Below are positions 48,928 to 59,400 of a stretch of 64,000 bases of DNA, one piece after another (position 1 is the first letter of the stretch; each line of letters begins with the position of its first letter). Source of the DNA: Harmonia axyridis (taxonomy: Eukaryota; Arthropoda; Insecta; Coleoptera; Coccinellidae); assembly GCF_914767665.1 (NCBI RefSeq), contig NC_059502.1:59192031-59256030 (forward strand), given 5' to 3'. Both the position numbers and the translations under genes were made by a program. The notes under the pieces are model-generated. The model saw only the letters and a program-made list of their open reading frames with translations. It was not told the origin of the DNA and ran no database searches.

Positions 48928-49864
48928 GGGTGTTTTTTTTTCGAGGTATATAACTTCAAGTTGGCATTACTGTTCAAGATGGCAACCGATTTAACAACTG
49001 TCAGGTGATTTATTCTCAGTTGGGTTTGGCAATTCATCATGAATAGACTCACGCCTGAAAAACTCTTACAAGTAGTGCAATTTTATTTCGAAAATAATGG
49101 TTCTGTGCGGAATACGTATCGCGCACTACGTCCATTTTATTTTGTTTAGCGATGAAGCGCACTTCTGGTTGAATGGCTACGTCAACAAACAAAACTGCCG
49201 CATTTGGAGTGAAGCTAATCCTCAAGTGTATGTCGAAACACCGTTACATCCAGAAAAACTGACTGTTTGGTGCGCTTTATGGGCTGGTGGGTTCATTGGT
49301 CCGTACTTCTTCAAAAACGATGATGGCCAGAACGTTACAATCAATGGTGATCGGTATAGAGCCATGATTACTAACTTTTTCATTCCTGAATTGAACAACC
49401 AAGATGTGCAGGAGCTGAGGTTCCAACAAGACGGCACAACATGTCACACAGCTCGTGTCACAATCGATTTATTGAAAGACACGTTTGGTGACCGCCTAAT
49501 TTCACGTTTTGGTTCTGTGAATTGGCCTCCAAGATCTTGTGATTTAACACCGCTAGACTACTTTCTGTGGGGCTATGTGAAGTCATTGGTCTATGCGGAT
49601 GAGCCACAAACCCTTGACCATTTGGAAGACAACATTCGCCGTGTTATTGCCGATATACGGCCACAAATGTTGGAAAAAGTCATCGAAAATTGGACGTCCA
49701 GATTGGACTACATCCGAGCCAGCCGTGGCGGTCGTATGCCAGATATCATATTTAAAATGTAATGCCACAAAATTATCTTGCGGATAAATAAAATTCATGT
49801 CAATCGAATAATCCATCGTTGTTTTATTGCAATTTAAAGTTCTATAGCTCTAAAAAAAACACCC
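48928..49864 (+). pseudogene. DD41D-type element, internal deletion derivative
   Basis: Both ends are kept (GGGTGTTTTTTTTTCGAGG...AAAAAAACACCC). A deletion joins GTCCATTTTAT directly to TTTGTTTAGCGATGAAGC, removing most of the DNA-binding region. Downstream, the 221-residue frame (49097-49762) has all catalytic motifs: FSDEAHFWLNG, FQQDGTTCHTA and CDLTPLDYFLWG. It then reads to the natural C-terminus RGGRMPDIIFKM. The catalytic domain is open from end to end, but the protein cannot bind ends normally without its N-terminus. The same deletion junction occurs in the copy at 56006. Confidence 0.9.
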
Positions 49865-50234
49865 TTTATAACGGTTAGAATAGGGCAAAGTTATTCCGAG
49901 AGAATATTGGTGTTGGCGAACTTTGGAGTGCCTGTGAATGTCTTATGAATTTGGCAATTGGTATCGCTCAAATAATTTCATGGTAAACTTTGAAAAAAAT
50001 GTTTATTTCTATCTGAATAATTATAGAAGAAATTTGGAAGCAAGAATATGAATCACATGATCCTAGACTTCTAGTTTCTTAGCAATCCATATGGACAAAA
50101 ATTTAAAATGGACTACTCCCAACATTGACGTTTTGCTTGAAAATATACATTTTTGCAATCACTAGAATAAGGAACATTTTACCGAGGAACTTTTAAATGA
50201 ATGTATATTACAGCCATCTGTATAATAAAATTTT
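49865..50234. other. Non-coding spacer between two transposons
   Basis: AT-rich, nothing recognised. Confidence 0.45.
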
Positions 50235-51106
50235 GTATTAGATGTATGAATTTGTGGTAGTCAAGATAAATAGATAGTAGATGTTATACAATAAGCATAA
50301 ATACTTGTGAACATAACGCTATCGAAATATTAGTCGATATGTGTTTGTATCATACAGTTATTCTCGATTAAACATGTCAGCTAGCGAGCCAAATTTTCGT
50401 CATTTGCGGGAAGTTTCAATTCTCTGCTTCAATATGAAGAAATCTGCGGGAAATGCTCATCGAATGCTCTCAAATACCTATGGTGAGGTCGCTATTAGTG
50501 AAATAACGTGCCGAAAGTGGTTTCAACGCTTCAAGAACGGTGATTTTAACGTCGAAGGCAAGCATGGCGGTAGAAAAGGGGAGGTTTCCGAAGATGCAGA
50601 ATTATATGTATTACTTGATCAAGACTGGTGTCAAACGCAACAAAAATTGGCGGTATCATTGGGAGAGACGCAACAAGCCATTTCATAACGCCTGAAAGTC
50701 ATGGGAATGATTCAGAAACAAGGAAATTGGGTGCCGTACGATTTGGAGCCGAGAGAAGTTTGAACGGCATTTGTTTGCTTGTGAACAGCTGCTTGCAAGG
50801 CAAAGACAGAAGGGATTTCTGCATCGTATTGTGATTGGAGACGACAAATGGGTTCAATACAATAATCCCAAGCGCAAAAATCGTGGCGATATTCCGGCCA
50901 TGCTTCCACGTCGATGGCCGAAAAAATATTCACGGTTTCAAGGTCCTGCTCAGTATTTGGTGGGACCAGTTCGGCGTAGTGTACTATGAGCTGTTAAAAC
51001 CAACCATAGGCAATCGTTATCAAACGCAATTAATGCGTTTGAGCCGAGTATTGAAAGACAAACGGCCGCAAAACAAAGAGAGACACGTGCGAGGACACGT
51101 GTTATG
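50235..51106 (+). pseudogene. mariner element, copy 2, 3'-truncated
   Basis: The 5' terminus reads TTAGATGTATGAATTTG, a diverged form of the 38578 end. The frame 50341-50688 encodes the DNA-binding half (SASEPNFRHLREVSILCFNM, then CRKWFQRFKNGDFNVEGKHG) and ends at a stop replacing the residue before RLKVMGMIQKQGNW. Later frames give GDDKWVQYNN (first catalytic aspartate) and WWDQFGVVYYELLKP, then the sequence ends at KRPQNKERH. The second and third catalytic motifs are missing, replaced by the repeat at 51107. Confidence 0.82.
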
Positions 51107-51355
51107 AAGGTATGTTATACTGCTGAAATTATCATAAAAAAAGCTATCTAATGATGCAATAATATACTGGGTGTGTTTTTTGGAATAAGGAAGTAGTAGA
51201 TTGTTGCCGGCATAACTGAAAAGTGTAGAGATCTCAAAATATTTTAAGGAGAAAAAATCATTGTTTTAATCCCCAACGTACAAATTTTCAGTACAAAATC
51301 ATGATAAGTTTTCCATAAACGTCTAATAGGCCATCGCGGTGAATCACCCTATATA
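51107..51355. repeat. Shared repeat ending CACCCTATATA, copy 2
   Basis: This is homologous to 37492-37731 along its length, with TATACTGGGTGTG (about 51163) facing CACCCTATATA at the end. It abuts the truncated mariner exactly where mariner homology stops, so it either inserted there or marks a rearrangement breakpoint. Confidence 0.6.
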
Positions 51356-51371
51356 ATGAAGAGTTACTGTG

Positions 51372-51429
51372 GAAGAACACTACTTGAAGAGTTCTTCTTC
51401 ATTGAAGAACTCTCCGAGTAGTGTTCTTC
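51372..51429. repeat. Hairpin, 26-bp arms, 6-nt loop
   Basis: GAAGAACACTACTTGAAGAG plus TTCTTC pairs with its reverse complement ending AGTAGTGTTCTTC. There are two adjacent mismatches and the loop is TTCATT. It is not part of a recognised element. Confidence 0.8.
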
Positions 51430-51614
51430 ATCATTTTCAAATATAATAGGCAGACTATATTTTACGAATATAAAGCAAAATATTGTTCAACCTTTCGAAT
51501 TGGAGAGAGAAGATTTCAATATCGACGGTAGAAGGAAATAATTGAATATAAACTAAGGAAAGTTTTTCATCGGTGTGTAGACATTGAGCAGTGAATCGAA
51601 TGGATTTTTTTTTA

Positions 51615-52509
51615 TACAGGGTGTCCCGTAAAGACCATGTCAAACCAAGGGAGAATGTGGATCAAAGGATTACCCACCTGCTATGACAAAATTCCCATTA
51701 TAAAAGTCTTACAGTTTTCGAGATATATTTTATTTTTTGAAAATAATGAATTTTTGCTCTTTCAATAGTTTTGCCTTACGGTTGGTACAATTTTACATCT
51801 TTCTGGTTAATTTTTTCAGTAAAATATTGCTGAAGAATGATTTTAACGTTTACATTAAAAACATCCTCCGAAAATTTTAAAGGGGGGCTATGAGAAATAT
51901 TTTTATTGGAAATTTTGGTAGTGGATTATATTGTTTATGAAGTTTAGCCTATCGTAGTGGAAAAAAAATGTACCGAGCTACTGCTGCACATTACACCAAT
52001 AAATTGTTTATTTTATAGTGATTTCAAAGAGGTATCACACAAGTCATTCGTTATGAAAAAAAGATATGGCTGTTTTTATCCAAATGGGTACGTTTCTGAC
52101 AGAATCAAGTTTGTCAATTCTGTTAAGAAATCTTCAATGTTGCATTACTTAGTGAACAATGGCAATGGTTTACGTGCGAAAATATAACTCGCATAATTAT
52201 TCACCTCAACGAAATTCAATTTTGCCGGCAAATTTTGGAAAACATCAAGCAGATCCAGATTTTTTTAATAAGATCATTCGGAGCGACGAGGCTTCCTGTA
52301 CCGAGGAAAAAATTAACCAGAAAGATGTAAAATTGTACCAACCGTAAGGGCAAAACTATTGAAAGGGGCTAAAATTCATTATTTTCAAAAAAAAAATATC
52401 TCGAAAACGGTAAGACTTTTATAATAGGAATTTTCTCATAGCAGGTGGGTTATCCTTTGATCTACATTCTCCCTCGGTTTGACGTGGTCTTTACGGGACA
52501 CCCTGTGTA
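51615..52509. mobile_element. Element with about 203-bp inverted ends, 895 bp
   Basis: The left arm (51615-51817) begins TACAGGGTGTCCCGTAAAGA. The right arm (52306-52509) is its reverse complement and ends TTTACGGGACACCCTGTGTA, with few mismatches over about 200 bp. The interior contains a plus-strand fragment reading LPANFGKHQADPDFFNKIIR and then SDEAS. This resembles the region around the first catalytic aspartate (FSDEA-type motif) of an IS630/Tc1/mariner transposase. The element is therefore probably a deletion derivative of an autonomous long-TIR transposon. The TACAGGGTG end and TA target fit that superfamily. Confidence 0.75.
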
Positions 52510-53850
52510 TTGATCTTCTCCGTCGTATATAATTCATGACTTCATTCTTTCAGATTGTATCAGGTCCTTTTCAAAATATTTCCACTCAGCAGTACTAAAA
52601 CTGAACCGATATTGCAGCTATTATTCAGTCCATAATATCTTACGTGTCCTGACCCCTTGGGCTATCTGAACTGCTTCTGAATTTGCATGGACAACACCGG
52701 GCAGCTTATTGGACGTTATGTACTGGAAAATGTTCCAGACAGAGTTAATTCAGTCTCTCCATTCGGCAAGCACTACATTACCCGGAATACATTAACGACT
52801 TGCTATTTTGCAATATTATTGCCTTCGAAGCAGGCTAAGTTTATCGAATGGCATTGTTGTCTGAGAAAATAGGTCCCTTCGTAATAATTCACATTGACTG
52901 GCAAATCCGAACCACTCTCCAAGGAGAGACAGGTCTAGAACTGGCGGAAGGGACAAGGATCCCTGAAAGGAGATCTTTAGTTTGTGATTATGGCCAGTTG
53001 GAGGTGTTCCTTTGAGGTGTGGAATTATCGTATACAGAATGTAAATTGAAGCTATCGAAATTTGCGTTTGAATCATCCATACTCATCTGTATTATACAAT
53101 TCAGAATTTGAAACCTGTACTCAAAAAACTAATTTTTTAAGAAAACGTTTACTCATATCTGTAATAAAGAAAACAGAAAATTGATGACGAAGTTTGAACC
53201 AGAAATTACTCGAAATAATAGCATTTTTTTTATTCAATTTTTCATACCATTCGATTGTTCCTAAATTGGAGGTACAAAAAAAAAATGAAGAATTTCTTGA
53301 ATAATTTTAAGAATAGAATGTACTATACTTGGCCCGCAAAAGCTTTGTTTTCGAGATACAGGGTATTTCTTGTAGTCTTACTATTTTGTGATGAATATAA
53401 TAATTTATCGAATCTTATCCAACGGAGGCGATCCATGACATACAGTGGAGGTGATGATATTGTATTTGGTGGAGTTTGACTGTGAGTTTTCACCTACCCA
53501 ATTATCGAATCTTTATTGATCTCTTCTACAGATTGGGTAAATACTACAACTTATAATTAATTATTTATTCATCACAGCTCAATAGATCTTAACTGTTGTC
53601 TTGATATTGATGATGGGTGCCCGCTTCTTTCCACCAGAACTTTTTTTTGGTGAACCAATGGCAGTTTAGAATAATGTAAAAAGAAACTATGGTCCAGTTT
53701 ATGGTCCTTGTCGAACAATTCTTCAGTAATCCTCAGGAAAAATCAAATTATCATAAGATCTATTGATAGATTGTTATTTGGGCTGTTTCCATCATCTGTG
53801 CGGTTGGTTGTTTCCGATGTTTCGGCAAGCATTTGCCTGCCGTCTTCAGG
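52510..53850. other. Non-coding stretch, nothing recognised
   Basis: Frames at 52687-52872, 52816-53076 and 53255-53479 have no domain. No repeat is evident. Confidence 0.4.
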
Positions 53851-54287
53851 GTGGGGGTCCTGAGTAGGATCGATTGGTTGGTTCTAAGAAGAACCGTTTG
53901 CCAAACTTCGTCTGTCTGGACATACGCATCATACTTTTTTCGAATTCGTATGAGGGTATTGAGATTTGAACCTTAGTCGAATCAGTTGCAATTTCTACAC
54001 TCTCACCACTAGTCTACAGAAGCAGGTAAACTAGAAGTGAGAGTGTATAGGGATTGCAACTGATTCGAATAAGGTTCAAAACCCGATACCCTCATACAAA
54101 TTCGAAAACCTGCTTCTGTAGACTAGTGGTGAGAGTGTAGGAATTGCAACTGATTCGACTAAGGTTCAAACCTCAATACCATCATACGAATTCGAAAAAA
54201 GTAAGGTGCGTACAAGTCCAGACAGACCAAGTTTGGCAAATGGTTCTTCTTAGAACCAACCAATCGGTCCTTCTCAGGACCTCCACC
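53851..54287. repeat. Compound foldback, about 437 bp
   Basis: The left arm (53851-54027) and right arm (about 54099-54287) are reverse complements over roughly 175 bp. Shared words include GGTTGGTTCTAAGAAGAACC, GAATTCGTATGAGGGTATTG and CTCTCACCACTAGTCTACAG. The middle (54028-54098) holds a third, partial copy of the inner part of the arm. This indicates repeated inverted duplication, or a template-switch product, and not a simple TIR element. Confidence 0.75.
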
Positions 54288-54289
54288 AT

Positions 54290-54379
54290 TTCTGATAAAT
54301 TTAATTTTTTTTTTTCAATTCTGAGCTGTTATAGGTTCCAAACCTCATCTATTATTTCATGTAATAATAATAATAATAA
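54290..54379 (+). pseudogene. 3' end of a LINE (family C), about 90 bp, (TAA)n tail
   Basis: The sequence from CTGATAAATTTAATTTTT through GGTTCCAAACCTCATCT to a (TAA)n run matches the 3' untranslated end of the LINE at 58372-59400. This is a heavily 5'-truncated copy. Its 3' tail is joined to R2-like LINE coding sequence at 54380 at the same base as in the 58372 locus. Confidence 0.65.
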
Positions 54380-55597
54380 TGCAACGCAAAATGAGAACTT
54401 TGATGACAAAAGCACACAAGCATCATCCGAAAAGTAGCAAAAGTAAAGGAAGCAGAGGTCTGCTAGACATGAAACATGAAACTTGCCCATGGGCAAATTG
54501 AATGCCTACGAACATACTTCAAAGACAAATCAGGCACGTCAGAGATCTACAAAGGACTGTGTGAAGCAGACGAATCATCATCTTTACAACTACACAAGGA
54601 GCAATTGTCATACAATCACCAGACAATCGAAAAACTGCAAAGATGGAGAGAAAAGCCCCTACATGGACGATATTTCAACGAGGTGAACCAGGATCATGTC
54701 GACATTGAAACGTCGAACTATTGGCTCACATCAGGTGCGATGTATCCAGAAACGGAAGGATTTATTTTAGCCATCCAAGATCAAGTGATCTCAACAAGAA
54801 ATTTATATTACTGACGATCGAAGCCGATCGAATGAGAGAATCCAACATATCACGGGAGGATGTCAAATGTTTGCAGTATATGAATATAAAGAGAGACACG
54901 ATGCAGTAGGAAAGATACTACACAAGATATGGCAACCAAATTAACACTTATTCATTCTGAAAAAGTGTCATACTACAAGTAACGACCGGAAACCATCCTG
55001 GAAAACGAACGCTATAAACTGTACTGGGATCGTACAGTTTTGACTGATAAAACAGTCCCTCACAACAGGCCAGATATATTGCTAGTTGATAAACATCAAA
55101 AGGCAGCAATACTCATCGACGTAGCAATACCTAATAACAACAACCTGCGTCAAAAGAGGTCGAAAAAATTTCAAAATATAGGGACCTCGAATTTCAGATA
55201 AAGCGCCAGTGGGGAATGATATCAACGAGAACTATTCCAATTATCATCTCAACAACATGAATAGTACCCAAAAATCTCAAGAGAAATATCAAGCAACTAG
55301 GACTTAGTGAGTATATATGTAATATAATGCAAAAAGCTGTTCTTTTAGGTACTGCAAGGACGGTGAGAAAATTTCTAGGAAGCGAAGGACAGGTCCAAGG
55401 ATCGCGTGTAAGAGGACCAGAAGTTCGACGAGAACCAGGGAGACCACAAGGACCGGACACGACCGAGCTCTACCCTTCTGATATTTTGAATATCTGGGAT
55501 TGAGTGAATGTTCCTCTTAGCGAGGAGTGAGAAGCCGACGGCGAGGAGAAATCCTACGCGTATAGGCAAAAGTCGGGGGATAATAATAATAATAAAA
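54380..55597 (+). pseudogene. R2/R4-type LINE, C-terminal part with endonuclease
   Basis: The plus strand reads MQRKMRTLMTKAHKHHPKSS, then a 112-residue frame (54476-54814) with SNYWLTSGAMYPETEGFILA and IQDQVISTRN. After several stops it continues as RYKLYWDRTVLTD and NRPDILLVDKHQKAAILIDV. The PD...LID arrangement is the restriction-like endonuclease core of R2/R4/NeSL-type LINEs. The end is SEYICNIMQKAVLLGTARTV and RKFLG, the usual C-terminus of this insect family, followed by an AATAATAAT tail (about 55581-55597). The reverse transcriptase domain is absent and the frame is broken, so it is dead. Confidence 0.78.
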
Positions 55598-55685
55598 TAT
55601 CATATTTGCTGAAGTGAATATAAAAAAATTTATATGGAAGGTTCATAGCTCCAGGACCGTATTATGTGATCATAGACAATAATAT

Positions 55686-55790
55686 TAGGTGTACAACTTT
55701 TCCTCCGCCATTTTGCAATAGTTAACTGTAGCGGTAAGTGGTAGTCGAAATAAATGAACCGTAGATGTCATCCAATAAGCTTAGATGTTT
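55686..55790 (+). pseudogene. mariner 5' terminal fragment
   Basis: TTAGGTGTACAACTTTTCCT, then CCGCCATTTTGCAATAG, matches the left end of the mariner at 38578. The following GTGGTAGTCGAAATAAATGA matches the 50235 copy. Only the untranslated 5' end is present. Confidence 0.75.
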
Positions 55791-56005
55791 AGATTTTTTT
55801 TTTTAGATTAAATTTTTGAAATGTGAAAAACTATCAATAGAAAAACATATAGCCTTCATCAATGAATCTTTTCTTCTATAGTTTTTTTTTCGGCCATCAT
55901 GTTACATTTTATATTAAGGGTGAATTAACTAGATAAAATATTCAAAGTACTTACTCGAAAGTAATAGATCACGTTAACAGAATTTGATTTCAACGTGTAT
56001 ATATA

Positions 56006-56757
56006 GCGTGTTTTTTTTCGAGGTTTAAGTTGGCATTTCTGTTCAAGATGGCTACCGAACAACGCTTGCAAATAGAGCAATTTTATTTCGAAAATAATGG
56101 TTCTGTGCGGGATACGTATCGCGCACTACGGCCATTTTATTTTGTTTAGCGATGATGCGCACTTCTGGTTGAATGGCTACATCAACAAACAAAACTGACT
56201 GTTTGGTGCGCTTTATGGGCTGGTGGAATCATTGGTCCGTACTTCTTCAAAAACGATGATGGCCAGAACGTTACAGTCAATGGTGATCGGTATAGAGCCA
56301 TGATTACTAACTTTTTTATTCCTGAATTGAACAACCATGATGTCCAGGAGCTGTGGTTCTAACAAGACGGCGCAACATGTCACTCAGCTAATTTCACGTT
56401 TTGGACCTGTGAATTGGCCTCCAAGATCTTGTGATTTAACACCGCTAGACTACTTTCTGTGCGGCTATGTAAAGTCATTGGTCTATGCGGATAAGCCACA
56501 AACCCTTGACCATTTGGAAGACAACATTCGCCGTGTTATTGCCGATATACGGCCACAAATGTTGGAAAAAGTCATCGAAAATTGGACGTCCAGAGCATCC
56601 AGACATCCGAGCCAGCCATGACGGTCATATGCCAGAAATCATATTAAAAATGTAATGCCACAAGATTATCTTGCGGATAAATAAAATTCATTTCAATCTA
56701 ATAATCCATCGTTGTTTTACTGCAATTTAAAGTTCTATAGCTCTAAGAAAAACACCC
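56006..56757 (+). pseudogene. DD41D-type element, multiply deleted derivative
   Basis: It has the same termini as its relatives and the same deletion junction (CCATTTTAT joined to TTTGTTTAGCGATGA) as the copy at 48928. It has two further deletions. AACAAACAAAACTG jumps to ACTGTTTGG, losing the codons for NCRIWSEANPQ and what follows. TGTCACTCAG jumps to CTAATTTCACG, losing the segment after the second aspartate. The frame 56337-56621 still reads CDLTPLDYFLCGY and QTLDHLEDNIRRVIADI. Both extra junctions fall at short microhomologies. This is a non-autonomous, inactive copy. Confidence 0.88.
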
Positions 56758-57607
56758 TTTATCCACAGAGACTTTGCTGAGGTACTTTAACTCAAATTCA
56801 AGTCTTAAAACTGTTGCTATTTTATATACAGAATAACGCACATACTTTCTTGATAAAAACGCTCGCAAAACACAATATACTGTTTGTCATTCACGACCAT
56901 TAAACCAGGGAAGATTTACTGCAGAGCCTATTAACTCCATTACATCAACCATGAGCCATTGGCACATCGAACCAGTAAATCGGAAAGACAACTTCATCCA
57001 CCCTTCCTTGTCACCGGAGAAATACCGGAATCTAAAGAAAAAATCTTTCCACTTCGACGGATATCCTTCGAACCGCGGAAATATATTTGTCCTGGCTGGA
57101 GGATCGGGGATGAGATCACATCTCACATTGATTAAAACATAAAGCCTGGTAGAAAATTAAATTACCCGTTGTAATAGGATACTCTAGCTGGAGTTCGGCC
57201 TCGATACGGGAGCCTTAAATCACATATTGCGCGTCTTTAACGCGACCAGATCTTGTAAGAAGGTAAGATAATTTTATAAGTTACTCCCATTCGCTGAGCA
57301 CGTCTCGAGAGCATTTGAAATCTTCTAATTACAGGAAACGGCTCTTCAGGTGTAGAAGGTCGCCCTAATTATACTTTCTTAATACCTCTAACGAAGTTTT
57401 TGAACAAAAATGTGAGTGGAAACTCCGAGACACGTTCTTCATAGTATAATGAATTTTCACTTCATTTTATCTAGATGGTTGGATAATTGTTTTGGTCGCG
57501 CTTTTCTTGGAAAGGCATCTTACGGAAACTTGATTAACAATCGGTTCTTCCGCTGAATATTAATAGGCGAAGACAAGAATTTCACACTGATTTTCGCCGA
57601 AATCATA
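56758..57607. other. Non-coding stretch, partly GC-richer
   Basis: The segments 56930-57140 and 57170-57260 are unique-looking and less AT-rich. Opposing short frames (56887-57126 minus, 56951-57142 plus) have no recognised domain. No gene is supported. Confidence 0.35.
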
Positions 57608-58330
57608 GTCCATAATAATAATAACAATATTTATTCACACTATAAATACAAATACTGATGTGAACATCTCCGACCGATCAAACATTACATAGGGTGTCAG
57701 AAATACAAAATTAGTCAAATATATAAAACAAACAATGAAATCTACAGAATTACAAACAATTCCTGAGATGAGCTACCAAAACTGATCACGCCAGTATTCC
57801 TCCATCGAATAGTAGGCCTTTTGAGCAAGTATCTTTTTGATCTCGTTTTCCATTTTTTTTTGTTCATGATTTTTAATCGATCTGGGATCTTATTGTATAC
57901 TTGAATAGCCTCATGATTGATACTCTGTTGAGCAGCATTTATTCTGTGGTACGATACTGTGAACATATTTGCATTCATACTTTTTTTTTATTATTACTTG
58001 TGATATTCACAGTTTGTAGACCATATTATGATACGTATAGCATTCTTTTGTTTTGAAAAGATCTTCCTGCTATAATTGCTTCTACCCCAAAATAACAGTC
58101 CATAACTGATGACACTGTGGAAGTATCCGAAATATGTATGGAGGAATGCCTGCCTCCTTGCAATCTGCTTCGTCTTCCTTATCATGTTTTTGACCTCTGA
58201 CACTCTCTTGACAAGATCTTTTGTATGTACCGCGAATTTCAGATTTGGTTGGAGAAACACGCCCAGGAACTTTAGGAAAGCGCTTGTTTTCAAGTTAGTG
58301 TCAAAATTTATATATTGAGTTTTTTCTTTA
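57608..58330 (-). pseudogene. LINE (family A), 3' part
   Basis: The frame 58293-57994 reads LKFLGVFLQPNLKFAVHTKD, then YFHSVISYGLLFWGRSNYS and FSKQKNAIRII. The frame 57978-57742 continues with QSINHEAIQVYNKIPDRLKI and MNKKKW to the C-terminus. This matches the copy at 46990 almost motif for motif. The 3' end has GTGAATAAATATTGTTATTA (57608-57640). It is 5'-truncated just upstream of KTQYINFD and carries a frameshift. Confidence 0.83.
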
Positions 58331-58371
58331 TTTTATACTTTCGTCATCAAAGTTCTCATTTTGCGTTGCAT

Positions 58372-59400
58372 TATTATTATTACATGAAATAAGAGCTGAG
58401 GTTGAGGTTTGAAACCTATAAAAACTCAGAAATGAAAAAAAAAATTAAAATTCAACAGAAGTACATTAGAAAAACCTAAACTAAAGTAAACCAAAGAGGA
58501 CAAAGGTTAATATACAAAGTCACCGCTGAGTACACCATCCATCGTATCTTGACTTGAACGAGTTCACAGAAGAGGCCCCAACAATATCCGCTGGCACATT
58601 GTTCCAGACGTTGAACACTCGATTTGGCAAAAACTGCTGTCTAGCAGTTGTTTCAGGAGCTTGTATTCATGACCATGTAGATGGTTGAAATTGAGGAAAA
58701 GGGTGTTGACATGATCGATTCCGTAGAGCATTTTGTGCGTGGCTCTATATGTAATTATCAGATCCCTTCTCAAGCGACGCTCCGCAAAGGATGATAGGTG
58801 GATTAGTTTGAGTCGTTCTTCATAGGTTCGTCTAGATCGACCATATGGGATCCTTGTAGCCCATCTCTGCACCCTCTCTAGAGCTTCGACATCTCGCATC
58901 AGGTGGGGGTTCCATACTGGACCGGAAAACTGCATAATAGGTCGAATGTAGGCTGAATAGATCTTCGCACAAACCTCGGGGTGACATCCATGAAAAGCCT
59001 TGCTCATCAAGTAGGTAGATCTTCTCGCCTTTGATACCACATACTCAACATGCTTGGACCACGAAAGATCCTCCGTCACTATCACTCCCAAGTCGTTATG
59101 GCTGTCTGTTGCCCTTAAAACAGTATTCTGCAAAACACAGCTATGTCTCGGGTTATTTTTGCCAACATGCAAGACCACACACCTTTCAACATTCAGGGGG
59201 AGGAGCCACTCAGTACACGACCTCGAAATCGTCTCAAGATCTCTCTGTAGGATGTAATGATGTAAAAGAGGATTGGCATACAATTTGAGATCGTCAGCAT
59301 ATTGCAGCAGATAGAAGTCAGACGAAAAGGCAAATCAGAGACATATAAGAGAAAAAGCAGAGCTGCTTTTGCGCCTTAAGGACACCTGTAACGGTTTCGG
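58372..59400 (-). pseudogene. CR1/jockey-like LINE (family C), 3' half with YADD box
   Basis: The minus-strand frame (extending upstream of 59283) includes LLQYADDLKLYANPLL, the RT catalytic YADD. It continues with SHNDLGVIVTEDLSWSKHVE, YSAYIRPIMQFSGPVWNP and RDVEALERVQRWATRIPYG, the normal order for CR1-type proteins. Near 58640 a frameshift separates the last piece, FLPNRVFNVWNNVPADIV and SVNSFKSRYDGW, which should be the C-terminus. The 3' UTR runs to a (TAA)n tail at 58372-58385. It is the best preserved RT core in the window but is 5'-truncated. Confidence 0.85.

Noticed and set aside
48609..49052. 147-residue minus-strand frame rich in Ile, Leu, Phe, Tyr and Ser
   Set aside because: It is produced by the AATAG microsatellite array, which lacks stops on that strand, fused to transposon sequence.
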